NCBI GenBank assembly: GCA_029204225.1
Contig: CM055102.1
Span: 9,123,456-9,187,455, forward strand
DNA length: 64,000 bases
Origin: Diphasiastrum complanatum
Lineage: Eukaryota > Streptophyta > Lycopodiopsida > Lycopodiales > Lycopodiaceae
Direction of reading: 5' to 3'
Made by a program: the position numbers and the translations under genes. Below, piece by piece: positions 53,632-64,000 of this stretch. How positions within the stretch are numbered: the first letter of the stretch is position 1; every line of letters starts with the position of its first letter. The notes below the pieces were generated by a model that was not told the DNA's origin, made no database searches, and worked only from the letters and a program-made list of their open reading frames with translations.

Positions 53632-55612
53632 TTGGCAAAATCAGACAAGGGGAAACCAAAGCAGGCAGGTAATCTTGTCGATGAAGGTGAGATTGAAGAC
53701 TCTAGAATCTTCATATCAGCATTGTCATCTAATCAAGATGATCAAGCGTGGTACATTGACTCGGGAGCCACAAGACACATGACAGGTAACAAAGATTGGT
53801 TCAGTAGTCTGAAAGAGTTGGATAATGGAACGTCTATTTCACAAGCAAATGGTGATGTGTGCACGGTCAAGGGGATAGGCACCGTTTCCATCCAACTACC
53901 AGATGGCAAAAGCAGGACGACCAAGGAGGTACTTTATGTACCAGGCTTGAAGAAAAATCTACTTTCCGTTGGTGTCATTACTAATCAAAAGTTGAAAGTA
54001 GAATTTCCCATGATCGTTGCCTTGTGAAGGATGAGAACCAAAAGTTCAAAGTCATTGGTATAAGAGAGCCCAACACTAAATTCTATAGGCTGAATGCTAC
54101 AATCAAGGGGCAACATGGACTTATCTCGTCCATTCCATCGCAAACTTATTAGTGCCATAAAAGGCTTGGTCATTTGAACCTAGAAAGCCTTAACTTGATG
54201 AGAAAATTGGAAATGGTGAAAGGATTGCCTATGATGGAAGACCACTTGAAGACGATGTGCGAATCATGTGTGTATGGGAAGCATCATCGAAAGAAATTCA
54301 ATAAAGGTGATGTTGCAAGGGCAAAGAACATCTTGGACTTGATCCACACATATGTATGCGGGCCTATGAGGACTATGTCCATGGGTGGAGCTTTTTATTT
54401 CATGACCTTCATAGATGATATGTCACGTAAGACATGGATTTACTTTTTAAAGAAGAAATCGGATGCTATTGCCACTTTCAAGAGCTTCAAAGCATTGGTC
54501 GAATATCAAACAGGTAGGAAGATCAAAGTTCTAAGATCATATAGTGAAGGTGAGTATAAGTCTACTGATTTCAATGATCTTTGTGATCAATTTGGGATCA
54601 AAAGACAATTTACGCAAGCTCATACTCCTGAACTCAATGGTGTAGTTGAGCACAAGAATCATACGATTGTGGAATGTGCCAAATCTATGCTAGTTGAGAT
54701 GAAGCTACCAAAAGATTTTTGGCCAGAAGCATGCACAGTACCGCAGTCTATATTCAAAATAGAAGTCCTACCATTGCCATACCAAAGATAACACCTGAGA
54801 AGGCATTCACGAAGAAGAAGCCAAATGTAAACCACTTGCGAATCTTTGGATGTAAGGCCTTTGTACACATTCCTAAGGAAGAAAGATGTAAGCTTGATGT
54901 AAAAGTTATAAAGTGCATATTCCTAGGATATGATGATTGTCTAAAGGGATTTAGATGTTTTGATCCAGTGGAGAACAAAATACATGTTAGCCATGATGTC
55001 ATCTTTGATGAATCTAAGATGCATGAAGATGAGGATGCTGAGAAGACGGATACTTCTACTGGGAAAGATGGTACAGTGAGAATTCCTCTTGATGATGATC
55101 CATTTGTTGACTTTCCTAGTGATGCACATGTGGATACACTTCATGATACTACTACTCAATCTCAAGAGATAGGTTGGAGAGGTAGAGATCAACTTTTTGG
55201 TGCAAAAAGGGCTATAGATGTTTTGATCCAGTGGAGAACAAAATACATGTTAGCCGCGATGTCATCTTTCATGAATCTAAGATGTACAAAGATGAGAATG
55301 CTGAGAAGACGGATATTTCTATTGGGAAAGATGGTACAGTGAGAATTCCTCTTGATGATGATCCATTTGTTGACTTTCCTAGTAATGCACATGTGGATAC
55401 ACCTCATGATACTACTACTCAACCTCAAGAGATAGGTTGGAGAGGTAGAGATAAAACTTTTGGTGCAAAAAGGATTGAAGTTGCAGGTGACAAATGCAAG
55501 GAGAAGGATGTACCATGGGATACATTTTCACCAGGAAGCTGATCACTTGACAGAAAGCTCCCTAAGTGGTTTGAGAGATTGATGGAGAGCCACAACATGG
55601 ATGACTTTCTGC
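53632..55612 (+). pseudogene. Copia-8 protease and integrase, no RT
   Basis: Protease: WYIDSGATRHMTGN with DSG at 53758-53766, closing LYVPGLKKNLLSVG. A frameshift lies near 54010. Integrase: HKRLGHLNLESL and CESCVYGKHH zinc domain; in the core both catalytic Asp positions are Tyr (54351-54353 in HTYVCGPM; 54540-54542 in RSYSEGEY), while the Glu in GVVEHKNHTI is kept. A frameshift near 54740 leads to RIFGCKAFVHIP and FLGYDDCLKGF. A 263-bp tandem duplication follows, then RKLPKWFERLMESHNMDD to about 55612, where similarity ends before RT. Confidence 0.9.
54948..55473 (+). repeat. 263-bp tandem duplication inside Copia-8 pol
   Basis: Both copies start near RCFDPVENKIHVS and end in GGTGCAAAAAGG (55210 and 55473). 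The copies differ at around 5% of positions. Because 263 is not a multiple of three, the second copy is in another frame. Confidence 0.9.
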
Positions 55613-56960
55613 TCAATTGTTTTTTATTCTTAATACACCAAATTGTACTTTGGAGGTCAACCAACTTTAAGCTCTCCCTTTTTTTGGAAACCATGCTCCA
55701 TGGTAACAACACTCCTCCCAATGTTGACTCCCTCCATTGGTCTTTGTGCTATGGGACATATGGAATATTAAAAAAAGCACTTCATGTTTTCTAGTTAAGC
55801 TCCTAATATTTCCATCTCATGTTGTATAAAGCATGCTAATGCTAAGTTTTGCAATCATAGTGACTTTTTTATTATAATTAAGGGCCGCATGTGTTGTGCC
55901 ATTGACATTGCAAGGACTCAACCCCGTGTATTTACTTGCGTATTTGCCATGAGGCAATTTTTGATTTACCTAGCTTGCATCAATTGGGAATGGCCACCAT
56001 GAGGTTTATTTTAACTTACATTCTCTCAACTTCTAATAACATATATTCGTCTGTAATGAAATAGTCTTGGATCAATTTTTAGGAGAAAAAATAAGGAACT
56101 TGACAACGACATGGGCTAATGACATGGGCATTATGGCCAAAGGTGATGCAAAGTGTATAGAACTTGTACAAATCTCAGATGAAGCCTGGCAACAACCTCT
56201 AAGTCCAATGTGAATTGTTGGATAATAAATTTGCCTGCCCAAGGCTTGAATTGTATCACATTATTAAACATTTGGTTACCTTCACCCAAAGTGGACCAAG
56301 TTTTGGATTTAGAACATTGAACTTCATGTGACACTGTAATTTGGACTTTTTTAAGACTATATGTGTCTCTCAAAATTTGTGAAGTAAAATATAGAATCCG
56401 TTATGTGGAGTGAAAGTTTCTTTTGCTGAATATACCTACCTAGTAAATCATAGAAGATTCAAAATACAAAATTATATGCCCATTAAGAGTTTTTTTCATT
56501 CAAAACAAATTTGACCAATTCAATCGATTTATCGAATAAGATGATGCTCGAATACTTTTTACATCACATCTTATGTTCATTTTGGACAAGAACAGAATTT
56601 TTTTTTTGCCTCAACCTTTATGCATGAGAATGGCTTTTCTAGTGACCTTCACAGGAGGTTCAAATGAATTTTTAAGTTACGTCTGACTTTTATGAGCTTG
56701 CCATAAATTTTCAAATGACCCTTACCACCTGTAAATGTCACTAGACGTACCATTCCCTAGTACGTCAAGGGCAATGTTGGCATATTATGCAAAAATTGAG
56801 GAGTTCCTATAATGTTAAATATGTGCTCCCCAACAAAAAGACAATATAGCTTATAATGGACTCAAAATAGACCATTATGCATTTATGGGTCCATTCTTCA
56901 TGGAAATAAATTTCATTCATGAAAGTTATTATCATCCAAAGAAATCTCCTAGAGTCAAGG
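55613..56960. other. Non-coding AT-rich stretch
   Basis: No gene, LTR end or repeat array could be supported in these 1.35 kb. Confidence 0.6.
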
Positions 56961-56969
56961 TTACAAAAA

Positions 56970-57115
56970 TAATTGATAATTTTTTTAAAATTAACTTAAA
57001 AAAGGTTATCTATCCATTATGCTATGAAATGGGCCCGAGCAACAAATTGATTAATTTTTGAAAACTAGCTTCAAAAAGGTTATCTGTTCATTATGCTATC
57101 AAATGGGCCCAGGGG
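56970..57115. repeat. Imperfect 74-bp tandem duplication
   Basis: Two units share AAAAGGTTATCT, CATTATGCTAT and AAATGGGCCC at a spacing of 74 bases. Confidence 0.8.
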
Positions 57116-57228
57116 CCTCCCGGGCCCAATTCTATCAATGACACTCACATGAGACTATTATGAGTCTTACCCTCTCACTCATATAGCACTAGCATTGGGA
57201 AAGGACTCCATAGACAAAGGAATTGTTT

Positions 57229-57252
57229 TGTGTGTGTGTGTGTGTGTGTGTG
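57229..57252 (+). repeat. (TG)12 microsatellite
   Basis: Uninterrupted TG dinucleotides over about 24 bases. Confidence 0.95.
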
Positions 57253-57366
57253 GTCCTAGATGAGGTGGTAAATGAGTGAGGTTCATTCATAGTTGCCACC
57301 TTTTTAAAATCTACACAACACTTGCCTATTTACTTCCTCTCTACATATTAGGTATCCGTCATGCAA

Positions 57367-57590
57367 AAGTGGGCTACCTACTACTTACTGTAGGACCTTC
57401 TACTGGAACGGGGAGGGCGACTATAGCAAGTAGCCCACCATTGGTAGCACCTTCCGCTCATGTGGGCTACCTACTACCTACTGTAGGACCTTCCGCTGGA
57501 GCGGGGAGGGTGACTATAGCAAGTAGCCCACCATTGGTAGCACCTTCCGCTGGACCAGGGAGGGCAACTACAACAAGTAGCCGACCGTTG
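57367..57590. repeat. 93-bp tandem repeat with internal inverted symmetry
   Basis: Two full units and a partial one; each begins GTGGGCTACCTACTA and ends with AGTAGCCCACCATTGG, so unit ends are complementary (GTGGGCTAC versus GTAGCCCAC). A 120-codon plus-strand frame (57276-57638) crosses the repeats with a 31-residue period (GYLLPTVGPSAGAGR); I see no other sign that it is a gene. Confidence 0.8.
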
Positions 57591-57721
57591 GATGATCACC
57601 ACATGTCACAAAACAAAATCCACTCAAAATTGAAATAGGATAAATAGCATTTGAGTGAGAGGTTGGCAGCCTCGTTGCTCTCAAGAAAAAAAAACAATAT
57701 ATGTAATCAATCTCTCTTCTT

Positions 57722-57725
<4 letters not shown>

Positions 57726-57783
<58 letters not shown>
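57726..57783 (+). repeat. (CT)29 microsatellite
   Basis: A long CT run; a second, shorter CT run followed by a C-tract lies at about 57855-57878. CT runs of this kind are common in plant 5' UTRs, but no start of a gene could be shown. Confidence 0.95.
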
Positions 57784-57786
<3 letters not shown>

Positions 57787-58289
57787 AGGAGGGAGCTGCG
57801 TGTCCTTGTCTAGCTCATCAAAGGTGGCAGTTTACTCTTCTCCCTTTCGCCATATCTCTCTCTCTCTCTCCCCCCCTTCCTTCGGCCACCCAGTTACGCA
57901 TTTGGGTGGTGAAGCAGCGAGCTTACCTTCCCCCCGTCCCTCTCTCTCTTCGGGTGTGTCCTTGGTGCTGTGGAAGGTGGCAGTGATCTCGTCCTGCCCA
58001 TCCGCCTCCCAGTGCATGATCTCTCCACCCTCATCTCCTCTCTGATCAGACGTACTTGCGCCACAGATTAAGCTACCTGCTTTGCACGGATCCGGGGCCT
58101 TAGCTACCACCCCACTGATTGAGTGTTGGGCAGCTGAGCTACTTGCTAGGTTGACGACATCAAGCAGTGAGCTGATGCCACTACTCCATACATACATCCG
58201 CAGGATTCATGCCCCTCTGAAATCGGTACCTCTCTTAAGCTCTCTCGTTGTTGTTCGCTATGGCCTTAGGTTACTCGTATCTGGTTACT
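57784..58289. other. Relatively GC-rich stretch, no supported gene
   Basis: Base composition is higher in GC than its neighbours. Short frames (57800-58045, 58082-58297) show no family motifs. It may be an old UTR or exon remnant. Confidence 0.4.
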
Positions 58290-58426
58290 CTTATTGACTC
58301 TTTGATCTTTTATCTTCTTCTACTTTCGGTGGATTAGCTCCATACTACTAATTTGTGTCTTATTGACTCTTTGATCTTTTATCTTCTTCTACTTTCGGTG
58401 GATTAGCTCCATACTACTAATTTGTG
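58290..58426 (+). repeat. Perfect 69-bp tandem duplication
   Basis: Units at 58290-58358 and 58359-58426, each starting CTTATTGACTCTTTGATC and containing GGTGGATTAGCTCC; I see no mismatch between them except at the last base or two. Confidence 0.92.
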
Positions 58427-61400
58427 AGCTGTTTAATTTTCCACCTTAGTTTGGATGCGGGAGCTGATTGATCAGCTTCAGAGATTCTTTCGTCAATATG
58501 CATTTGCGTGGGTTCATCATTAGAAATGCTTATACTTTTGTCAATCTGTGCATTATTTTTCTACATCCACGTTTTCACCTGCTTTTTGAAGTTGGAAAGG
58601 GTATGTTCTCCGATGTCTCTGTTCAGTTGGTTTGACCGTTGGAAGAAAGGGGTTGCTTTGTCATGGGGTTGCATAGGACTCGGTGGAAAGGGGGAAAGTT
58701 AAAGCTGTTTATGCCATTTGTAATGCTTTAGGAAGCTTAATCAGTCGCAGTTGATATTTCAACATTTTGCTCATCTATGAGCCCTGTTTTCAGAGTAGCT
58801 ATTCTTGTAGAGGCCCAAAGGAAGGTAGCTATCGACTGTAGCTGAGTTATTTCAGCAGCGGAAACTAATCTTGCAGCGTTCCTCAAGAGGGGATGCTCTT
58901 GCTAATTGTCTGTTTTAGTCTAAATTGAATACTATACTTACATCTACAGGTTGAAATGATCAAGAATGAGGAAGATTTTGAAGTATGATTTAATAGTCCA
59001 ACAGCATCCATATCATCATAGTGGTTGGTGGTAGTCGTTAAGGAATAATCAGTGTTCTCAACCACTAGACTCAAGAAGTTTATTTTGTCTAATTGCAGAT
59101 CTAGGTTGACCCTAACAGTGTCTCCTCTCCTTTACAGAATTATCTATTAAAAGTGGACATGCTTATGACAAAATTTTGCTTCACAACTGTTCCTCTCTTT
59201 TGCAGTTGCTCACCTTTTGTGGATATTGAATGGTTGATTTACATACCTCTTTTGGGCATATCATAAGACTGTTTTCGATTGGTGGCTAGTGTAATGCATG
59301 AGATTGGTCTTTGAAATGAACTTGCTCGAGCTGCTTGATTCAAGGGCTTGATTTGCTTTTTGCGCAGTTGCAAGCATGTGATTGTGGCAGTACGTATTGT
59401 GCCATAAAGTGATCTCTGAAATCGTCAAGGTGAAGCTGTTTAAACATTATTAAATTGATTGACACCAAGGCTTGGGAGAATATACTTGATGCTGCTGCAA
59501 ATTGTGAACCTCAGTTGAAGAGGCAATATTGAAATCTATTTTCATGCACACTACTTTCATCCAACTAGCTTAGTGCTTTCGAAGGCTGAACACTGTTGAC
59601 TGAACAAGCCCGAGGCCCATCGTTTTCATTTTCTTCCATGCATTAATATTTTTTTTATGTCAAATATGAAATGAAACAATATTTACTGCTTGGCACAATG
59701 TACTAGTCTTTTCATGCCAATTCATTCCTCTTCGAATCAATAGGGGTGGATTCTGAATCTGATTGCATCTAGATTTTTCCTATTCAGAATCAACCAATTA
59801 TGAATCGGGTAGAAACACTATAAACAATAAAGGGTCCTGGCCAACTGTTCAGCCTGATATCAAGACTGCTTCCTTTCAAGCTTGATTCAGTAATCAGAAG
59901 GGCTATGTTAGGCAAGTTCCTAAATGGAAGCTCATACATTTTTGAGTTTCCTGAGCTTCAAAGGAAGGATCATTGCTTAATGCCTTTTTGAGCTGCCCAG
60001 GCAAGGACAAATTCTCAATGTCTATTTTGTGAATATTTATTGAGCTATGTTATATGAATTTTGAGATCAGAAAATTTAAACTGTCTTTGCAGCATAGCAT
60101 AGAATGTAAATGTTTATTATGTAACTCATATTCCTGGATTGCTCAAATCTGGTGGGTAAAACTAGCTTTTGATTCAAAAATTTGTCCCATTTCTTTCATT
60201 TTGTAGTATGCTTGGATTTAGCCCACTAGCATTGGTTCAAAGTGTTCTCACCACATATAGGCAGGTAAGCAAAATTCATTACAATTAACCTCTTTTTCAA
60301 AGTGAATAAGTGTTTCTTCATCTCTGTGAATTATTATGAACAGAAGTACTAATGCACACACTGCTCAATCATTTAGTTAAACTTATGTCAGTTTTGTGTC
60401 AGGTCTGTGTGCTTTGAGTGCTATTATGTTTGCAAAGCACTAAGGTGATGATTTAGCATCTTGCTCTCGACCAACTTTGGTAAAAACTAAAACCTTTCTG
60501 TAATCATGTAGGATGAGATATCTGTTTAGCTAAGCGATGATTACTCATATGTAGATATATAGCTATTTCTAGTAAAGGCTATAAAATCAAATTCTAATCA
60601 TTCAAACAAGAAGTTACTACAGATTCAATAATTATTCTTGAAGCTGACTTAGATGTGAACTAGAGGCCTTTCGTGAGACGAGGGGTGAGAAAACGTCAAT
60701 TGTGCAGGCTTTTGAACAACAAAAAATGGTGCAATTTTTGCATTATAAAAGCTACAGTGAGATGGGTGAGAGAGAAGCATAGGAGATGGTCATAAACTTA
60801 AAAAAGTGTGTTACATCAACTGGTAATATTGCAACATTGGAAGAATTTCTTTTAGACTGTTTTGTTGGAAAGATGTTACATGTTCATATGCTCAGCACTG
60901 GCTCAGTCTTGTGAGAGATTCAATTGCTCAGTAGCATGGAATGAGTGAGAGTTATTGCAAGTAGGATAGTTGGTTATTTCTTGCAGTCCAAAGTTGAAGT
61001 TATTGAATAAGGTGCTTGAACCTGGATTGTTCAGATCTCTTAACAGAACTCTACAGAAGAAATAAATCTAAGAGCGAATTCTACAAGAGCATAACATATT
61101 GGGAAGCGATAGTCCGCTGGTGCCATGGTCAGCATAAGGAGACGCAGGCAATCCGTCACAGATGCAGGTATTTCAGTTACCACTTTTTGCCATTTTTTGT
61201 GGAAATGGAAAGCGCTTAAAATAAAAGCATCTCAGTCGACATGGAAAGCCTTCAAATGTTTTTATGAACAGCAACTTACATGTGAAATAACGCACGTCAT
61301 AGAGAACATCCATAAAAATAGTGAATAGAGAGAGAACATTCCAAAATTCACAAACACAGAATAGAGAATATTGATCATCAATGATAGAGTGATGTAATCC

Positions 61401-61500
61401 CAGAACAATCTGCTTGGGATAATTAAATTTCAGAGAAATTGATGCTAAACAATTCTGATCTAAGAAGCTATTTTTCAAATGATCAACCATCAACAATGAG
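58427..61500. other. Long stretch without recognisable gene
   Basis: No frame above background carries a known motif. T-rich stretches followed by CAG (for example near 59205 and 60090) resemble intron ends, but no exon chain could be assembled. Confidence 0.5.
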
Positions 61501-61508
61501 GCTGACAG

Positions 61509-61520
61509 GCCTATTTATAG
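61509..61520 (-). promoter_or_regulatory. Possible LTR-type TATA box on the minus strand
   Basis: CTATAAATAGGC on the minus strand. It sits downstream (in minus-strand sense) of a decayed gypsy-type protease, so it could belong to that element's 3' LTR; LTR ends were not found. Confidence 0.35.
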
Positions 61521-62459
61521 TATCTGAGGGCATTTGGTTTGCAAATTATGACTGTGGACCAAATGCAAGTCATGCCTAATCAGTTCCTAAGTGCTCAGAG
61601 AATAAGGTATAGTGTCAAATATAAAACCAGGGGCATAGAGCTCAAATTAGTGTGCATATATGGCCTATAACTCTCTCCACTCCTCGAAGCACTAGCTGTG
61701 GTGATTCTTTAAAGAAAGGCTGAAGCTACAAATAGAAATTGCCACAGAAGTGCTTATATCGAAGATGTCACAAAATTACGTATGTTGAAGTAGAAATTGC
61801 AAAATAGGAGTGAACTAGCATTGACGACGACATACCCAAGTTATGATCAGAATCACATATTTAAGCATCAATGAAGCTAGGAATGACAATATGCGAAGAA
61901 AATCTACCAATCTCCCATGAAGAATGGCAAGCTAGCAACACAAATCTACAGCGCAACAAGCAATAGTGAAGTCGAGTTCTCCCATGAAGAGCCCAAGCAA
62001 TACCAAATTACTAGCTGAAAATTGAACGTACATAGTGCCCTTATACTCCCTTGATGAACCCTAAAGATTCAAAAATCAAGGGAGGCAGAACTTTTGGAGG
62101 GAAAATCGTGCACTCTCCTGAAGGGCCCCACTCCACATAAGTCAATACAAGTAGGGCCGTTGGCTAGTCCTAGATGTAAATGGATAAAAAAGTCCTCGTA
62201 CGCCTCTACGAATCGATCGTGGAAGACCATGTGAACAATATATCTCAAAGGTAAAAATACGAACCACAATTTTCTACAGGGCATCGCTTGAGAATGGACC
62301 TGCTGGACACAAAGAACTGCTCACCATAAGCGTTTGGTAGGCTATGCATAAATTGCTTCTCAGAAATAAGCTGATAACCTATCAAGAATCAATACTAGGT
62401 AGGACATATTTTGTGTCCTCATGAGAAAAGGATAAAGTCTACCATTGCAAATCCAATGT
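61521..62459. other. Stretch without recognisable feature
   Basis: No motif-bearing frame, repeat or LTR end could be supported. It may contain further decayed sequence of the minus-strand retroelement on its right. Confidence 0.45.
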
Positions 62460-62960
62460 AACAACTCTGAAGAATGAGAAATAATCAACACCAAGGATGA
62501 GATCATAGCGTTTGATATGAATGATGTGAAAATCGGCTTGCCCAATAAATTCACCAATCCAATACTAAGACCTAGGTGCTAGGAAAGGTACAAGCACTAG
62601 CGACCTCGACAATTAGAGGTTGAGTGGTATCACCTGGAATAGCATGAATCTGGGAGAGAATATGGCTACTAATAAAGGAATGAGTGCTCCTATGTCAACT
62701 AGAGCAATAAACTTGCAACCAGTGATGCGCACATGAAGGCGGATAAGACATGGATCCCGCTTACCGGCCCAACTAGCATAAGCAAGTTGTGCATAGCACT
62801 AAGCAGTGGGCTCAGTGGAAGGTCAAGTGGAGGGTTGTCATCAAGAATCTGGAGGTATATACCAGAATCGAGAACATGATCGATAGCATCAGCCTCATGG
62901 AAATAACAATATTGGTAGTAGTAGGGGAACCCTGCAAAAAATAGAGATTTCTCCACTTTC
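62460..62960 (-). pseudogene. Decayed gypsy-type retropepsin (RVP_2-like) fragment
   Basis: On the minus strand IRLHVRITGCKFIALVDIGA corresponds to the start of a gypsy protease, with D-I-G at 62696-62688 where D-[ST]-G is expected; further on DFHIIHIKRYDLILGVDYF (about 62530-62475) matches the conserved LILGMDWL strand. Stops separate them. Upstream a possible zinc-knuckle relic (CYFHEADAIDH) lies near 62910-62880. This belongs to a different gypsy lineage from Gypsy-1 to -7, whose proteases end in LLGRPWL. Confidence 0.6.
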
Positions 62961-64000
62961 TCTCTCTAAAACGGGACATTCTGTCTCTAGAACGAGCCTC
63001 TGATAAATATTACACTCCAATCTCCAAGAGCTCTCCAAACTCTGATGGTCGGTGTGAGGAAATATCCACCCCCAACCATAGGTGCCCTCCTCTTGAATCT
63101 ATCTGATTACTATTCTGGGCCTAGGACACATGGCTGGCATGCAAGGGTGACCAATCCCCATGGTGCAATGTAAATCCAGTACCCATAATCAATGCATGGA
63201 TCTGAGATCTGAGGCACCACCCCCAAGCCTCGTCATGGACCTGTGACACACACGGGGGGTTGGGGTTTTTAAAGGGGGAAAGTGGGAGAGACAGCACGTA
63301 GGAGCTCCAACGCCCAGTGGCAACCATTTTTTGAAGTTTGAAATCGCTGATTGTGCTCAAAAAATCAAAAAACAGCCAAGCAGGCAGTCCATCACACCTC
63401 CAATAGCTGTCTCAGTGCACTTCCAGCGAGAAAAAAAATTGGGGCTTGTTTTCAGAACAGTCCTAGCGCATTTTCTAGCTCCACAGCAGGGGTTTCTAGT
63501 TGTTTCCTGGAGCCAGCAGACCTAGCTCTGATTTTTCATAGATTTTGAAGTAATTCCGAGGGCCAGTAGTCCATCACCAGCAGTCCCTCACAGGCAGTCT
63601 CCATTGCATTTTAGCAGGTTGTAATCGTTGATTTTTTCACAAAGGGAGGCCAGTTTTTTTGTCTACTCAGATTTAGGAGTATTTCTAACAACTGTGGCAG
63701 CACAACAATTTGGGCCCCTAGCACATTTGAAGTTTGGCAGCTATGAAAATTATGACTTCCCAGATTTGATGTAGCAGGGCCAGCACACCTCAAAACCGTA
63801 TTCCGGACCTTCTGAGGTAGCAAACATTATCAGGGAGTTATCTTTTTCCCACTTTGTTTTCCTACTGGAGTGTAATTTCTTGTTATTTTTCAGCCTATTG
63901 CACTCAGTAATAAGAGTTGTGTTTAATCTGCCCGGGTAAAATCTTGTATAAAAAATTTGTTCCCTTTTATTCCTCGTATAGTTTTCCTGTAAATTTGTTT
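62961..64000. other. Right end of window, no supported gene
   Basis: Phrases such as GGCAGTCCATCAC and CAGTCCCTCACAGGCAGTC recur between 63385 and 63600, and two stretches near 63335 and 63615 look alike (ATCGCTGATT/ATCGTTGATT), hinting at an old duplication of about 280 bp. Nothing else is seen. Confidence 0.45.

Noticed and set aside
57651-57986. Frame of 111 codons with a long Ser-Leu repeat
   Set aside because: Produced by the CT microsatellite; no conserved sequence on either side.
58427-61500. Spliced host gene
   Set aside because: Intron-end-like signals occur, but no chain of coding segments or recognisable protein could be assembled on either strand.

Overview
The window is land-plant nuclear DNA made almost entirely of LTR retrotransposons in several states of decay. 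The plant assignment rests on Ty1/copia primer-binding sites complementary to initiator Met-tRNA (TGGTATCAGAGC, five clear examples), plant-style Ty3/gypsy polyproteins, CT/GA microsatellites and a telo-box next to a TATA box. Five-base and TG...CA insertion signatures and LTR pairs can be read directly. I cannot name the species. No intact host gene, tRNA, rRNA or CRISPR array was found. Element names (Copia-1, Gypsy-1, etc.) are local labels used only here.

Layout. 1-1385: tail of a copia LTR, PBS and decayed gag/protease (Copia-1, +). 1385-5272: two gypsy remnants head to head (Gypsy-1 -, Gypsy-2 +), forming a large diverged inverted repeat. 5273-7905: a copia element with a 1.64 kb LTR, PBS and broken gag/protease (Copia-2, +). 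7906-9745: a gypsy-type LTR in inverted orientation on both sides of a palindrome-rich tract. 9352-11697: LTR with a plant-like promoter and a (GA)n run, then a gypsy gag/protease remnant (Gypsy-3, +). 11698-13030: no gene. 13030-17820 and 29564-31879: one gypsy element (Gypsy-4, +) split by an 11.7 kb gypsy element on the opposite strand (Gypsy-5, 17821-29563), with near-identical 5-bp flanks (ACTTC/GCTTC).

31880-34105: copia scraps on both strands (Copia-3 with its 3' LTR, Copia-4, and a 60-bp gag scrap). 34106-35360: gypsy integrase tail (Gypsy-6, +). 35361-50680: a three-level nest. Gypsy-7 (-) is interrupted by Copia-5 (+, 37778-48080), which is itself interrupted by Copia-6 (-, 40433-46451). 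Copia-6 has two 649-bp LTRs, PBS, PPT and an AGAAG target duplication. 50701-55612: a copia RT/RNase H scrap (Copia-7), then a copia element with LTR, PBS, gag and pol (Copia-8). 55613-64000: mostly non-coding, with several tandem repeats and a decayed gypsy-type protease on the minus strand near 62.5 kb.

The most interesting features are elements that depart from the standard gag-pol plan. (1) Gypsy-5 and Gypsy-4 both carry an unrecognised accessory reading frame between integrase and the 3' end, with a shared block. (2) In Copia-6 and its relative Copia-3 the reverse transcriptase is absent; in Copia-6 an unrelated reading frame of about 354 codons, open in the pol frame, lies in its place between integrase and RNase H. 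(3) Copia-5 has LTRs, a PBS and a gag-like zinc knuckle but no recognisable pol, and shares at least one sequence block with the foreign segment of Copia-6. These look like non-autonomous families mobilised in trans by complete relatives, one of which is represented by Copia-7.
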